Program-made: the position numbers and the translations under genes
Part shown: one piece after another, positions 6,906 through 16,692 of the stretch
How positions within the stretch are numbered: position 1 is the first letter of the stretch
Layout: each line of letters begins with the position of its first letter
Notes under the pieces: model-generated
What the model was told of the DNA's origin: nothing
Database searches by the model: none
Seen by the model: only the letters and a program-made list of their open reading frames with translations
Assembly (NCBI GenBank): GCA_964468475.1
Contig: CAYXUL010000005.1
Span: 1-64,000, forward strand
Direction: 5' to 3'
DNA length: 64,000 nucleotides
From: JBECKX01 sp964468475
GTDB lineage: Bacteria > Zixibacteria > MSB-5A5 > CAIYYT01

Positions 6906-9653
6906 TTAGCTTCCACATGGCGGTGGGCCGGCGGCAAAAATATACCGCAGCAGATAAACCGCATCGCCGATTGAGACTCTTTGGTTGCCGTCAATATCAG
7001 CCACTGCCAGAGGATCCGGAGCATTACCGCCATCGAAGATGTAATTTACGATCAGGACGGCGTCGGACGCGCTGACCTTGCCATCGAAGTTGATATCTCC
7101 CGGCAAATGTCCGGTCATCACCACCTGTGACGCGATCTCAAACGGTTCACCGTCAAGAAAATTCCCCGAAATCGTGTACGGTTGATACTGCTTTCCCAGC
7201 AAGACACCGTACGAAGCAACAAATTCGCGAGCATCGAAATCATAACCAATAACACCTGCCTGGAACGCCCCGTGACCGGGGAGAGACTGCACCTCTATAG
7301 GCTGAATCAAGCCTCCCGGCGTCGTTAACTCGACAGTGGGTAAATTCACTTGTCCCGACGTGTGACCATCGTCGAAGTCACCAAAGTAGCAGCGAGCCGG
7401 AACTGTGTCGATAGCGAACTGGAAAAAGTAGCGCATTGTGTCGGGCTCCAGTATCGCTTTGGGCGGGTTGCTCGAGCGGGTGCCGACTAAGGCCACTTCC
7501 TTGAGTAGAGTGCCGGATACGACATCCGAAACCTGGAGCATATCGGTGAATTCGCCGTCATCAAAGGAGGTCAGGGCAACCGAGGTTTCATGCACATCGT
7601 CGCCGTCATACGTTGCCCCATGGTCAAGAACTGAGTAGCGGTCTCCTGAAAGCAGGGAGTACTTCAGGATTCTGTTTCCACTGCCGAAACAGCTGATTGA
7701 AATAGGCTGCGAGATTTTGTCCTGACCCTGAGGAATCTCGAATCGCAGGGTGTCAGGCAAACCGTTGGGGTTATTCGTTTGTCGAAGGAATTCAAGCTTC
7801 TGGCCATCGTGCAGATCCGACAGGTTGTAGTAAGATCTCACTACCGGCCACAGAACATATTGCAGATCAAGGTTGTCTGCGTCAGCCGTTAGATTGACGT
7901 TCTGGTAGTCAAAGGGATTGATTTCCGGATGATATCCGCTGTAATCGGAATTCGTGATCACCATTATCTCACGGCCGCCATCTGCCTCGATATTGCTTTT
8001 GGCCGGTCCCCAGGTCGAATCAAAAACAGTTGAGCCGGCATCCTCGGTGAACAATACATTTAACTGCCGATTGTTGGTTTTGTCCCAGACAGTGAAGGGC
8101 ACCTCATAGTAACCCCCATACTCCAGGGCGGGCGATGAATTCCAGAGATAGCGGTACCCGAACTGAGTGAGGTTGCGTGAAAAGCGAATTTCAACATCGT
8201 TGAGCTCAGTTACTGTCAGGTTTGATCCTAACAACTTCTCCGCCAGATCAGCTCCGTAGTTGTAGTAATCACCGCCCCAGTTGTAGCCATTTAACCACGG
8301 TGGATTTCCGTTGAAGTATACATTTGCCAGTTCGCCGAAATTGTTCACTGCGACCGTGGCTGAATCACAAGATACGTAGGAAGGTGGCGGGTACGGGGGT
8401 GCTGCAGTGTAAAGCGATTGGCGCAAGGCGCTGAGAGCTGTCAGCGGGTCGGCTCCCGGCGCCGCCGCAAATTTCAGCACAACCTGCTGACTGTCACCCG
8501 GCGCGAACGAAATTGGTCCCATGCTGATCATGGTGCGCTTGTCTGACGGTGATGCATCATTCCAGCCGGTCGCAGTTACGGGATCACCGCTGTAAGGAAA
8601 CTTCGATGCCGCGAGAGTTATCGGATTAATGAACTGATCGCCGTTCGACCTAAGTCCTTGCAGGTTGTTATAGACTTCCTGTGCCGAGTAGGGATCTGTG
8701 CCGTTGATAATGTAGATGGAGGAATTCAGCGGCAGGTTGCGATAGTCAGGAAGTGGATTGCCGTTGAAAGTGGCCACATCTCCCGGCGAGGGTACCACCG
8801 GCCCTGACATCAACTTACCTCCCCACGCCGGCGGCATGCTGCCGTATTTCGCGTCGGCGCCATCATTGTAGAAGTAGAAAGTATTCTCCGGTATGTCGCA
8901 GCCAACACGATCGTCATTCGGGTCGCCAATATCGCCGTCAGCCCAGAACCCGATGTAAAAGTCATCGATCTGATTGCCGCCCTTGTTGTACAGCAAGTAC
9001 TTCACATTAACGATAGTCTGGCTGCCGACCACATCTGACGCCCATACCGTCTGCTGCACTTCCACACCCAAAGGGGCGCCTGGATACTGATGCTGTGAGA
9101 CATCCGCGTCGTTAAAGACGCACCACAATGTTTGGTCGCCCAGCAAGAGCGGATTGCCGCTGCCGTCGTTCGGCGCACCCTGAGCTATCGGCCAGTTGTC
9201 GTAGTCGGGATCACCGGGTCCGGACGACAAATCTATTTTGTAGACTTTGAAAGCCGGATCGTCAGGCAAGAAGCTGCCACCAGCCATTGGACCGGGCACG
9301 AAGTCAGCGTCGTATTGCGCGATTGCCACCCGAGTCTCGCCGTTTACTTTGCCACCCAGGCAAAGCCCGGATGAATATGCCAGGGTATTGTCGCCTGGAA
9401 ATGCCGGATAGCCCGTATACGGGAAGTACAACCCGGACGCGCTGCCATAAACTCCTCCGGCATCGTTTGCCAGGTTTCCAATATTGGAGACTAGTTCAAA
9501 GAGGCGGTTGGCATCAACATACGATTCGCGATCGACTGTTCGCGGTGCCGATGAAGATGTAGTTGACTGATAATTTTCTCCGGGTGCAGCCGATAGGGTA
9601 GTGAGCGATACAAGAGACGCCAGTACGACTCCGACCAGTATTCTGTCCGTCAC
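6906..9653 (-). CDS. Large secreted protein with C-terminal dockerin-like module
   Basis: The GTG start at 9653 has AGGAGG seven bases upstream and begins a signal peptide (ILVGVVLASLVSLTTLSAAP). The 915-residue body is rich in Gly, Asp, Tyr and Asn like extracellular beta proteins, and I cannot assign a catalytic domain. The last 70 or so residues carry two EF-hand-type repeats, GDINFDGKVSASDAVLIVNYIF and then ADIDGNQRVSIGDAVYLLRYIF, split by a NAPDP linker and ending GPPPCGS. Such pairs are classed as dockerin type I and bind calcium. The same tail ends four other proteins in this window. It is a single-gene unit with a good promoter at 9761-9788. Confidence 0.88.
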   Translation of the reverse strand: MTDRILVGVVLASLVSLTTLSAAPGENYQSTTSSSAPRTVDRESYVDANRLFELVSNIGNLANDAGGVYGSASGLYFPYTGYPAFPGDNTLAYSSGLCLGGKVNGETRVAIAQYDADFVPGPMAGGSFLPDDPAFKVYKIDLSSGPGDPDYDNWPIAQGAPNDGSGNPLLLGDQTLWCVFNDADVSQHQYPGAPLGVEVQQTVWASDVVGSQTIVNVKYLLYNKGGNQIDDFYIGFWADGDIGDPNDDRVGCDIPENTFYFYNDGADAKYGSMPPAWGGKLMSGPVVPSPGDVATFNGNPLPDYRNLPLNSSIYIINGTDPYSAQEVYNNLQGLRSNGDQFINPITLAASKFPYSGDPVTATGWNDASPSDKRTMISMGPISFAPGDSQQVVLKFAAAPGADPLTALSALRQSLYTAAPPYPPPSYVSCDSATVAVNNFGELANVYFNGNPPWLNGYNWGGDYYNYGADLAEKLLGSNLTVTELNDVEIRFSRNLTQFGYRYLWNSSPALEYGGYYEVPFTVWDKTNNRQLNVLFTEDAGSTVFDSTWGPAKSNIEADGGREIMVITNSDYSGYHPEINPFDYQNVNLTADADNLDLQYVLWPVVRSYYNLSDLHDGQKLEFLRQTNNPNGLPDTLRFEIPQGQDKISQPISISCFGSGNRILKYSLLSGDRYSVLDHGATYDGDDVHETSVALTSFDDGEFTDMLQVSDVVSGTLLKEVALVGTRSSNPPKAILEPDTMRYFFQFAIDTVPARCYFGDFDDGHTSGQVNLPTVELTTPGGLIQPIEVQSLPGHGAFQAGVIGYDFDAREFVASYGVLLGKQYQPYTISGNFLDGEPFEIASQVVMTGHLPGDINFDGKVSASDAVLIVNYIFDGGNAPDPLAVADIDGNQRVSIGDAVYLLRYIFAAGPPPCGS

Positions 9654-9760
9654 AATTATCCTCCTGAGTGGAAATATCGAATTTTTGACCCGGTCCAGGG
9701 TAGGTTAGGTTGTAGTACTCGATGAAATCTGGGTCACCAACCGCAAATGCAGACGCTTCA

Positions 9761-9788
9761 AAATTACTAAGATTATCCATTTTGTCAA
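9761..9788 (-). promoter_or_regulatory. Sigma-70-type promoter for the dockerin-tagged gene
   Basis: On the minus strand TTGACA (9788-9783) and TAATTT (9766-9761) are separated by 16 bases. The site lies about 108 bases upstream of the GTG start at 9653, in the divergent spacer shared with cstA. Confidence 0.6.
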
Positions 9789-9879
9789 GCCCGCAATCAG
9801 CCGGCAGCTTGCGCTTGCAGTGGAGTTTTGAATTCACTATTGTCCTGCATATCCAAAATCATCTTCGGGAGGCGTTTGC

Positions 9880-11553
9880 ATGAGCTTGCCACTGCTTGCG
9901 ATTTCATTCATTGTCCTGATTACACTCGGCTATCGCTGGTACGGTAGCTGGGTAGCCAATCAATTTACGATTGACGACACTAAGAACACTCCCGCCGTCG
10001 AACACGAGGATGGCGTCGACTACGTCCCCACCAAGCCATTTTACCTGTTTGGTCAACACTTCTCGGCAATAGCTGCCGCCGGGCCGATTGCAGGGCCAAT
10101 TCTTGCCTGCAGCCAATTCGGCTGGCTGCCCTGCCTGCTCTGGATCGGTTTGGGTGTAGTATTGATCGGTGCAGTGCACGATTTCTCGACGCTGGTTTCT
10201 TCCGTGCGGCACGGGGCCCGCTCCATCGCCGATATCACCAGAACCCATATGGGCACCGGGGCAGGGCGTGCCATGCTGCTGCTGATCTGGGTTTCACTCA
10301 TGTATGTCATAGTTGCCTTCACCGATATCACTGCCTCGAGCTTCGTTGCGGCGACCGACGCGCTCAAGGCTGCTGACCCGACCTTTAACGCCGGCGGAGC
10401 AGTTGCTGCGGCAGCGATTATGTATCTGACCCTGTCCGTAATCATGGGATTTGTACAACGATTCCTTAATCCACCTCTCTGGCTGCTGACGATCATTTTC
10501 GTCCCTGCAACGCTGGTTGTTGTCTGGCTGGGGACCCAGTTCTCAACGCTGTTCATCCTTGATGTCAAGACGTGGGGAATCCTGATCCTGATCTACTGTG
10601 GGATTGCCTCGATGGTTCCGATGTGGTCACTGCTGCAACCGCGAGGCTACCTGGGAGGATTTGTCCTTTACCTTGCCCTGGCCGTTGGCGTCATCGGGCT
10701 CTTCTTCGGCGGCTATGAAATCAAGCAGGCCGCCTTTAAGGGGTGGGATATCGGCGGCATGACCGGCACCCTCTTTCCTTTCCTCTTCGTTACTATCGCC
10801 TGTGGCGCCTGCTCAGGATTTCACGGCCTCGTTTGCTCAGGCACCACTTGCAAGCAGATTTCCCGTGAATCACACATGAAACCAATCGGCTATGGCGCGA
10901 TGCTAGCTGAAGGCTTCGTAGCACTCATCGCCCTGGGCACCATCATGATAGTTTCCTCGGACGACATCGCCGGACTTAAACCGGCGACGATCTACGGCAA
11001 CGGTATCGGGAACTTCATGACAATCATCATCGGGGCGCACAACCTCAAATTCGCTGTGACCTTTGGAGCCATGGCGTTTTCGACTTTCGTCTTCGATACT
11101 CTTGATGTCTGCACGCGGCTGGGACGCTATATCTTCCAGGAGCTGTTCAATATGCCGTCCCGGCTCGGCGGACTGCTCGGCACTGTGCTGATGTTGATAC
11201 TGCCGGTCTATTTCATTTATGCTTCGCCCGAGGGCGCCTGGATCAGATTCTGGACGATCTTCGGTTCTTCGAATCAGTTGCTCGCTGCGCTGTCGCTGTT
11301 GACCATTACAGTCTGGCTTTACAAAGCTCGTAAGCGAATCGCGTTTACGCTGCTGCCGATGCTCTTCGTGCTCACCATTACGCTCTGGTCATTGCTGAAA
11401 CTGACCTTTGCCAACTTGAGTGTGGCATCCGGGATTGATACCGCGTTGATCAATGGCGTACTGGCAGCGGTATTGATCCTGCTGGCAATTTATCTCATAG
11501 GGAAGGCACTACTTACCGGCCACCGGGAGCGCAGACTGGTGCCATCCACGTAA
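9880..11553 (+). CDS. cstA: Carbon starvation protein CstA family transporter
   Basis: This 557-residue polytopic membrane protein opens with a helix followed by TLGYRWYGSWV and DYVPTKPFYLFGQHFSAIAAAGPIAGPI, the conserved CstA N-terminal signature. FHGLVCSGTTCKQI and FDTLDVCTRLGRYIFQE in the second half are also typical. Family members import peptides or pyruvate, and E. coli CstA and BtsT are the studied cases. Length is that of the shorter CstA type rather than the 700-residue E. coli form. GGGAGG lies eight bases upstream of the ATG. It appears to be a single-gene unit. Confidence 0.94.
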   Translation: MSLPLLAISFIVLITLGYRWYGSWVANQFTIDDTKNTPAVEHEDGVDYVPTKPFYLFGQHFSAIAAAGPIAGPILACSQFGWLPCLLWIGLGVVLIGAVHDFSTLVSSVRHGARSIADITRTHMGTGAGRAMLLLIWVSLMYVIVAFTDITASSFVAATDALKAADPTFNAGGAVAAAAIMYLTLSVIMGFVQRFLNPPLWLLTIIFVPATLVVVWLGTQFSTLFILDVKTWGILILIYCGIASMVPMWSLLQPRGYLGGFVLYLALAVGVIGLFFGGYEIKQAAFKGWDIGGMTGTLFPFLFVTIACGACSGFHGLVCSGTTCKQISRESHMKPIGYGAMLAEGFVALIALGTIMIVSSDDIAGLKPATIYGNGIGNFMTIIIGAHNLKFAVTFGAMAFSTFVFDTLDVCTRLGRYIFQELFNMPSRLGGLLGTVLMLILPVYFIYASPEGAWIRFWTIFGSSNQLLAALSLLTITVWLYKARKRIAFTLLPMLFVLTITLWSLLKLTFANLSVASGIDTALINGVLAAVLILLAIYLIGKALLTGHRERRLVPST

Positions 11554-11638
11554 AGTGACACAACTACGTCAATTGCAGGGCTTTAGGGCCGACCTTTAGC
11601 CTTGCCTTGAAGGAATCTGCTGCTATATTCTCTTGCAC

Positions 11639-13624
11639 ATGGCGCGTAGGAATTCACGAAAGAAGAGCGACTCACAACCAGCTCGCGTTCCGAACATCAT
11701 ACTGTGGATATTTATTGCCGCTGCGGCGGCCTATTTCATCCACACCTCAGTTCATTTCGATTTCACCCAGGATGATGCGTTCATCTCGTTTCGCTATGCC
11801 CAGAATTTCATTAATGGGCATGGGCTTGTTTACAATATTGGTGAACGAGTGGAAGGCTACACGAATTTCCTCTGGGTGATAATACTAGCCCTCGTCAAGA
11901 ATCTTTTCGGCCTCGATTTCCTGCTGGTCTCGCGCATCCTTGGAGTTGCCTCGGGGGCAGGGCTCTTTGTTTTGCTCTACCTGTTGCTCAAAAAACACTT
12001 CAGCGACAACCTGCTTGTGCGCTACGCCGGGATGGCCGCTTTGATGCTGTTAAATCTTTCGATTGCCTACTGGTCAATCGCGAGTCTGGAGACGGCCGCA
12101 TTCTCATTCATGGTGCTCGCGGCGATAGTTGCGGAGTATTATCGACCTCGCCTTACCCCGGCGCTGCTGATCGTTGCCAGTCTGCTCCGTCCCGAAGGCG
12201 TCTTGGTCTTCGGCATCATCTTTCTGAACCGATTTGTCACCGACTTAAAGTACAACCTTGCCGCTGGTCGTGAAGAGTCAGATGCCGAGCCGAGGGTCGG
12301 ATTCCTGAAAGCTGCTCTAAACAGCATTCCCTGGCTTTACACCATCTTATTTGTCGTTCCCCTGATTCCTTTCGCTGCTTTCAAGCTTGGCTATTACGGA
12401 GACCTCTTCCCGAATCCCTATTACGCCAAAACGGGACATGGCTTCAACATTGAGTATATACTCTCCGGGCTCGAGTACTGGTGGCAGTTCGCCCGGGAGA
12501 TTGGTGTTTATGGCGTTCTCTTCGTTATACCCTTGCTCATGATCAAGCGGCTCTGGTCGCGCTTCTCGCTGATTTACCTTTTCGTGCTCATCTATTCGCT
12601 TTACATCATCTACGTCGGTGGGGATGTGCTCAAGGTCTACCGTTTCTTTGTGCCGGTTGTGTCAGCGTTCTATTTTCTCTTTGTAGCAGCGGTCTTTGAA
12701 CTGGTGAGCATGATCAAATTTCCGCAGGTTGCCCGCAATGCGGTTGCTCTATTATTAATCGTTGCCGTAGCAGTGCCGGCGTGGCTCTTCTCCCGCAATC
12801 ACGTCTATACATTCCACTATTTTGAAGTCAACATTGTGCGCAAAATGCATTTCGACGGCACCATGCTCAAGCGGTACATGGGCCCTGATTTCTCGTTGGC
12901 CGCCAGCACGATCGGGATGATCGGTTACCAGCTCATCGGCCACCGTGTCATCGATATGCTGGGCCTGACCGACAAATACATCGCCCGTCACCCCGAAGAT
13001 GTCAAGGGAGTTGTGACGACGTGGAAAGAGCGCCGCTTCAACGACACCTATCTGCTCAGCCAGGCGCCCGACATAATTCTTTTTTCAACCGGCTACAAAC
13101 CCTCGGCTCCCGCTGAACGGGTCCTGATGTTGCACTCCGAATTCCGCGATAAATATCGCTCGCTGGGCTTTCCGCGAGTCAATCAGTACAAGGTGATGTG
13201 GCGGAAAATCGCTCCAGTCAATATGGACAGCGACAAGGTCCTGCCTGACCCGAAGTTCAGCGAGAGGATTGCAGATGGGCTCTATGCGCTGAACCGCAAG
13301 ACTCCCCAGGAAGCAATCAACTATTTTTATGAAGCATGGGACAGGCTCGGCAAGGAATACCTGATGCTTGATTACTTCATCGGTGGTGCGTATTCGAAAG
13401 CCAACCAGACTGATAGTTCCCTTGCTTACTACGACCGCTGCCTTAAGCTCTATCCCGATATGTGGGAGGTCCATCTGCAGCTTTTTGCTTATTACCGCAG
13501 CGAGGGGGATTCGCTGCGTGCCAATCTCGAGGTTGAGCATCTGAAAACTCACGACCCCTGGATGTTTGATACTCGTTATCAGACTTATAATCCCAACGTC
13601 GAGCTGCACCCGCCTTCGGAATAG
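11639..13624 (+). CDS. Multi-pass membrane glycosyltransferase-like protein with C-terminal TPR-like region
   Basis: About 661 residues. A basic N-terminus leads into a first membrane helix and then the loop FTQDDAFISFRYAQN. An acidic DD motif just after helix 1 is where GT-C-fold glycosyltransferases hold their catalytic acid. About nine or ten hydrophobic helices follow up to roughly residue 390. Next comes a soluble part and, near residues 565-640, a TPR-like pair (KTPQEAINYFYEAW, then DSSLAYYDRCLKLYP). It probably moves sugar from a lipid-linked donor, but donor and acceptor are unknown. The ATG at 11639 is chosen over a TTG two codons upstream. Neither has a clear Shine-Dalgarno sequence, and TATATT lies about 10 bases upstream. 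Confidence 0.8.
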   Translation: MARRNSRKKSDSQPARVPNIILWIFIAAAAAYFIHTSVHFDFTQDDAFISFRYAQNFINGHGLVYNIGERVEGYTNFLWVIILALVKNLFGLDFLLVSRILGVASGAGLFVLLYLLLKKHFSDNLLVRYAGMAALMLLNLSIAYWSIASLETAAFSFMVLAAIVAEYYRPRLTPALLIVASLLRPEGVLVFGIIFLNRFVTDLKYNLAAGREESDAEPRVGFLKAALNSIPWLYTILFVVPLIPFAAFKLGYYGDLFPNPYYAKTGHGFNIEYILSGLEYWWQFAREIGVYGVLFVIPLLMIKRLWSRFSLIYLFVLIYSLYIIYVGGDVLKVYRFFVPVVSAFYFLFVAAVFELVSMIKFPQVARNAVALLLIVAVAVPAWLFSRNHVYTFHYFEVNIVRKMHFDGTMLKRYMGPDFSLAASTIGMIGYQLIGHRVIDMLGLTDKYIARHPEDVKGVVTTWKERRFNDTYLLSQAPDIILFSTGYKPSAPAERVLMLHSEFRDKYRSLGFPRVNQYKVMWRKIAPVNMDSDKVLPDPKFSERIADGLYALNRKTPQEAINYFYEAWDRLGKEYLMLDYFIGGAYSKANQTDSSLAYYDRCLKLYPDMWEVHLQLFAYYRSEGDSLRANLEVEHLKTHDPWMFDTRYQTYNPNVELHPPSE

Positions 13625-13658
13625 GCAGGGCGCCACTCCCGCGCATATCAAAAATCTG

Positions 13659-13686
13659 TTGACACTCCCGGCGTTGCCGATATATT
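13659..13686 (+). promoter_or_regulatory. Strong sigma-70-type promoter for the tRNA pair
   Basis: TTGACA at 13659-13664 and TATATT at 13681-13686 are separated by 16 bases. It is the best promoter match in the window and sits 57 bases before the first tRNA, as expected for a stable-RNA unit. Confidence 0.75.
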
Positions 13687-13707
13687 GACAGCCGAAGATA
13701 ATCAGTC

Positions 13708-13735
13708 GATTATCGGTAGATGATTATCGGTAGAT
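13708..13735 (+). repeat. Perfect 14-bp tandem duplication in the tRNA leader
   Basis: GATTATCGGTAGAT occurs twice head to tail (13708-13721 and 13722-13735), between the promoter and tRNA-Gly. It lies in the transcribed leader that would be removed during tRNA processing. Confidence 0.85.
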
Positions 13736-13743
13736 ACTGTGAC

Positions 13744-13816
13744 GCGGGAATAGCTCAGCTGGTAGAGCTCCACCTTGCCAAGGTGGTTGTCGCGGGTTCG
13801 AGTCCCGTTTCCCGCT
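13744..13816 (+). tRNA. tRNA-Gly (anticodon GCC)
   Basis: The acceptor stem GCGGGAA pairs with TTCCCGC and the discriminator base is T. The anticodon stem CCACC/GGTGG encloses TTGCCAA, with GCC as anticodon. The T arm is CGGGTTCGAGTCCCG. CCA is not encoded, since T-rich sequence follows directly. It is the first member of a two-tRNA unit. Confidence 0.97.
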
Positions 13817-13898
13817 TTTCTTATTGAAGAAGTCAGTAATTCATACTGAAGAAATGCTTTAGCTTACGGCCTAAAGTTATTTCGTATCAGAATCTTAT

Positions 13899-13970
<72 letters not shown>

Positions 13971-14086
13971 TTTTTTCTTACATCTGTCTGCATCTGCCCC
14001 CTGTCTTTGAATCTTCTCCCGCCAAAATCCGTAAGAAAAGCAGAACTGAAATGTTGCTCTTCGACTCTGACGAGGAGATTTGACTG

Positions 14087-14278
14087 ATGCTCACTTTCAT
14101 TCTTTGGCTGATCTTACTGTTCCTCTGCTGGCCACTGGCGTTACTGGCGCTGCTTGCCTACCCGATCATCTGGCTGGTGCTGCTGCCGTTGCGTATTTTC
14201 GGCTTTGCCGCCGAGGGTGTTCTCGGACTTATCCGCGGAATATTTCTCCTGCCTGCACGTATCCTCGGAGTCCGCTGA
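14087..14278 (+). CDS. Small hydrophobic membrane protein
   Basis: A 63-residue protein with GAGGAG about ten bases upstream of the ATG. It is almost wholly hydrophobic, with two membrane-spanning stretches (FILWLILLFLCWPLALLALL and AYPIIWLVLLPLRIFGFAAE), and ends in basic residues. No family is recognised. The clear ribosome-binding site and unbroken hydrophobic pattern argue that it is real. It converges on pepA. Confidence 0.65.
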   Translation: MLTFILWLILLFLCWPLALLALLAYPIIWLVLLPLRIFGFAAEGVLGLIRGIFLLPARILGVR

Positions 14279-14312
14279 GAAGTTAGTAAAACTGACTATC
14301 GTAGCCGGGGTA

Positions 14313-15764
14313 TCAATTGCCGCTGAGTGTCCTTGCCAGCGCCACCATCGACTTGACCCCAAATCCTTTTGCGCCTCTCCCCAGGTGGAACAGGGGATCC
14401 TCCTTGCAGCCGGGTCCGGCGATATCTATATGCACCCATTTAGCGGCGTCAGTTACGAACTCCTTGAGCACCAGCGCCGCGGTAATGCCGCCGCCCCAGC
14501 GATCACCGCGATTCTTGATGTCGGCGATCGTTGTTTTCAGCTTCTCGGCATAGGGGCGGTGCAGGGGAAGTTCCCAGTACAGTTCATCCTCCGCTTTGCC
14601 GGTCTCGATAACCGCTTCGATCAACTCCGGTGCGTTTCCATAGACTCCCGCAATGTCCTCGCCCAGGGCGATCACCGTCGCACCAGTTAAAGTTGCCGCA
14701 TCAACGATCCAATCCGGTTTTCTTTCTTCCGCCAGCGCCAGGGCATCGGCGAGAATCAGGCGCCCCTCGGCATCGGTGTGAAGCACCTCCACTGTCTTGC
14801 CGCTCCGCGTTCGCAGTACCGATGTGTTGTGATACGCACTTCCCGAAATCATATTTTCCGCGAGGGGCGTCAGGCAAGTTACACGGATCGGCAATTTCAA
14901 CTTCGCAATCGCGCACGCGGAGGCGAACATCATTGCCGCTCCTCCCATGTCATACTTCATGCCGATCTGGTGCTCGACGGTTTTGAGGCCGTACCCTCCG
15001 GTATCAAACGTCATCCCTTTGCCCACCAGGCAGAGATGCTTCTTCGCGCCGGCAGGTTTATACTCGGCGATAACCATGCGCGGCTTGGCATCCGACCCCA
15101 TCCCAACCGCCAGCACACCGCCGCAACGTTCCTTCTTCAACCTGTTTTCATCCCACACTTCGACCTTCAGGCCGCATGCCGCGCCGAACTTCTCGTATTT
15201 CACTGCCAACTGGGGTGGCTTCAGGTCATTCGGTGGTTCATTGAGAACATCACGGGCGAAGTTGACGCATTCGTACAATGTCTCACGCTCCAGCAGTTGC
15301 GAGCGAAACTCTGTGGCATCGGGCGCGACCACCATCACTTCGGGAAGTTTGGGTTTCTTGCTCAAATATGCATCGTACCGATACCCGCCCAGCAGTGCAC
15401 CCTCGTGACAGGCGCTTACGAAGTCTCTCTGACCTTTCTTTAGAGGAACGACAATGCGCTTGCAGTCTTCCGCCTTAGCCGCGCTGAACGCCAAAACGAT
15501 TGCCCGTTTGGCCTCCAGGCGCGCGTTAGAGAACGGCTCATCGAGACGCCCGGCAACAGCGAGCAGTGGCTTTCCCGAAACGTCGCCACGAAACAGTATC
15601 GCCTTTGAGCCGGGTTCTGTCGGGGCTTTCAGAAGCTTAGCGACCGTCGGTGGAATCTGACTGACACTGAACAGAGGAGTATTCTTGTCGGAGTAAAGCA
15701 ACAACAGCAGGTCGGCGGCCTTGCTTTGGTATTTGGGCTGCAATGAGAATTTGGGCGTAGACAT
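14313..15764 (-). CDS. pepA: Leucyl aminopeptidase (peptidase family M17)
   Basis: This 483-residue enzyme releases N-terminal amino acids from peptides with two metal ions. The M17 signatures are present: GKGMTFDTGGYGLK (metal-binding Lys and Asp), MKYDMGGAAMM, and HTDAEGRLILADALALAE, which matches the hallmark NTDAEGR with His in place of Asn. The N-terminal substrate-independent domain is present but divergent. No signal peptide is seen, so it is cytosolic. gpmA lies 35 bases upstream on the same strand, so the two may be co-transcribed. Confidence 0.95.
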   Translation of the reverse strand: MSTPKFSLQPKYQSKAADLLLLLYSDKNTPLFSVSQIPPTVAKLLKAPTEPGSKAILFRGDVSGKPLLAVAGRLDEPFSNARLEAKRAIVLAFSAAKAEDCKRIVVPLKKGQRDFVSACHEGALLGGYRYDAYLSKKPKLPEVMVVAPDATEFRSQLLERETLYECVNFARDVLNEPPNDLKPPQLAVKYEKFGAACGLKVEVWDENRLKKERCGGVLAVGMGSDAKPRMVIAEYKPAGAKKHLCLVGKGMTFDTGGYGLKTVEHQIGMKYDMGGAAMMFASACAIAKLKLPIRVTCLTPLAENMISGSAYHNTSVLRTRSGKTVEVLHTDAEGRLILADALALAEERKPDWIVDAATLTGATVIALGEDIAGVYGNAPELIEAVIETGKAEDELYWELPLHRPYAEKLKTTIADIKNRGDRWGGGITAALVLKEFVTDAAKWVHIDIAGPGCKEDPLFHLGRGAKGFGVKSMVALARTLSGN

Positions 15765-15799
15765 GCGTGCTTACTCCTTCTCTCTATACATCTCGTTCC

Positions 15800-16549
15800 T
15801 TAGACTTTGGCTTTCCCCTGGTTGGCGACTTGCTCTTGTAACTTCTTGACCTTCTCCGGATCCGCGAGGTAGAAGTGCTTGATTGGTTTGAGATCTTCAT
15901 TTAGTTCATACACCAACGGTATCCCCGTCGGCACATTCACTGACGGTATTTCATCATCCGAGATATCGTCCAGGAATTTGATTAGCGCGCGCATGCTGTT
16001 GCCGTGAGCCGCAATCAGGACTCGCTTGCCCGACTTGATCGTGGGAGCAATCGTATCGTGCCAGTAGGGGATACAGCGATTGTAGGTATCTTTCAGACAC
16101 TCTGTCTTCGGAAGCTCCTCTTCCGACATTGAAGCATAGCGCCTGTCATTACCCGGATGTCGCTTATCATCCCTGTCAAGCTCAGGCGGTGGGACATCGT
16201 AGCTGCGCCGCCAGATGAACACCTGGTCGTCGCCATGCTCAGCTGCCGTTTCGGCCTTGTTCAGACCCTGCAGCGCCCCATAATGGCGCTCGTTGAGACG
16301 CCAGTTTCGCTCCACCGGCAGCCACATACAATCCAGCTCATCGAGAACGATCCACAGCGTCCGAATTGCGCGCTTCAGTACCGAGGTAAAGGCAATGTCA
16401 AACTCATAGCCTTCCCGCAGCAGTGTTTTTCCCGCTTCATGGGCCTCCGCCACACCCTGTTCTGTGAGATCCACGTCGGTCCATCCGGTGAAACGATTCT
16501 CCTTGTTCCAAGTCGATTGTCCATGCCGCACCAATACAAGCTTATACAA
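15800..16549 (-). CDS. gpmA: 2,3-bisphosphoglycerate-dependent phosphoglycerate mutase
   Basis: Interconverts 3- and 2-phosphoglycerate in glycolysis. The start is set to a TTG at 16549 giving MYKLVLVRHGQST, because GGGGAGG lies six bases upstream. An upstream TTG at 16564 would place that site inside the coding region. The family motifs are all visible: LVRHGQSTWN with the phosphorylated His, NRFTGWTDVDLTEQG, ERHYGALQGLNKAET, and AAHGNSMRALIKFLD. At 249 residues it matches the dPGM family, and no signal or extra domain is present. Confidence 0.96.
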   Translation of the reverse strand: MYKLVLVRHGQSTWNKENRFTGWTDVDLTEQGVAEAHEAGKTLLREGYEFDIAFTSVLKRAIRTLWIVLDELDCMWLPVERNWRLNERHYGALQGLNKAETAAEHGDDQVFIWRRSYDVPPPELDRDDKRHPGNDRRYASMSEEELPKTECLKDTYNRCIPYWHDTIAPTIKSGKRVLIAAHGNSMRALIKFLDDISDDEIPSVNVPTGIPLVYELNEDLKPIKHFYLADPEKVKKLQEQVANQGKAKV

Positions 16550-16692
16550 GACGTTCCTCCCCAACTCTAAGCCGTTATGTAACTACAAAACTCGCTGCCT
16601 CCACATGGAGACCCGCAAGTCCTGATGTTTGCGATTTGAAATTATACGCAAGTAACTTTGGTTGCCGATGAAGTCAAGCCGGTTCCCGCAGA

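Noticed and set aside
9514..9837. 107-residue minus-strand open frame near the dockerin gene start
   Set aside because: It overlaps the true signal peptide and the promoter region of the gene at 6906-9653, and has no Shine-Dalgarno of its own.
14778..15443. 221-residue plus-strand open frame inside pepA
   Set aside because: Antisense to a conserved M17 peptidase, with an atypical Cys/His-rich composition.
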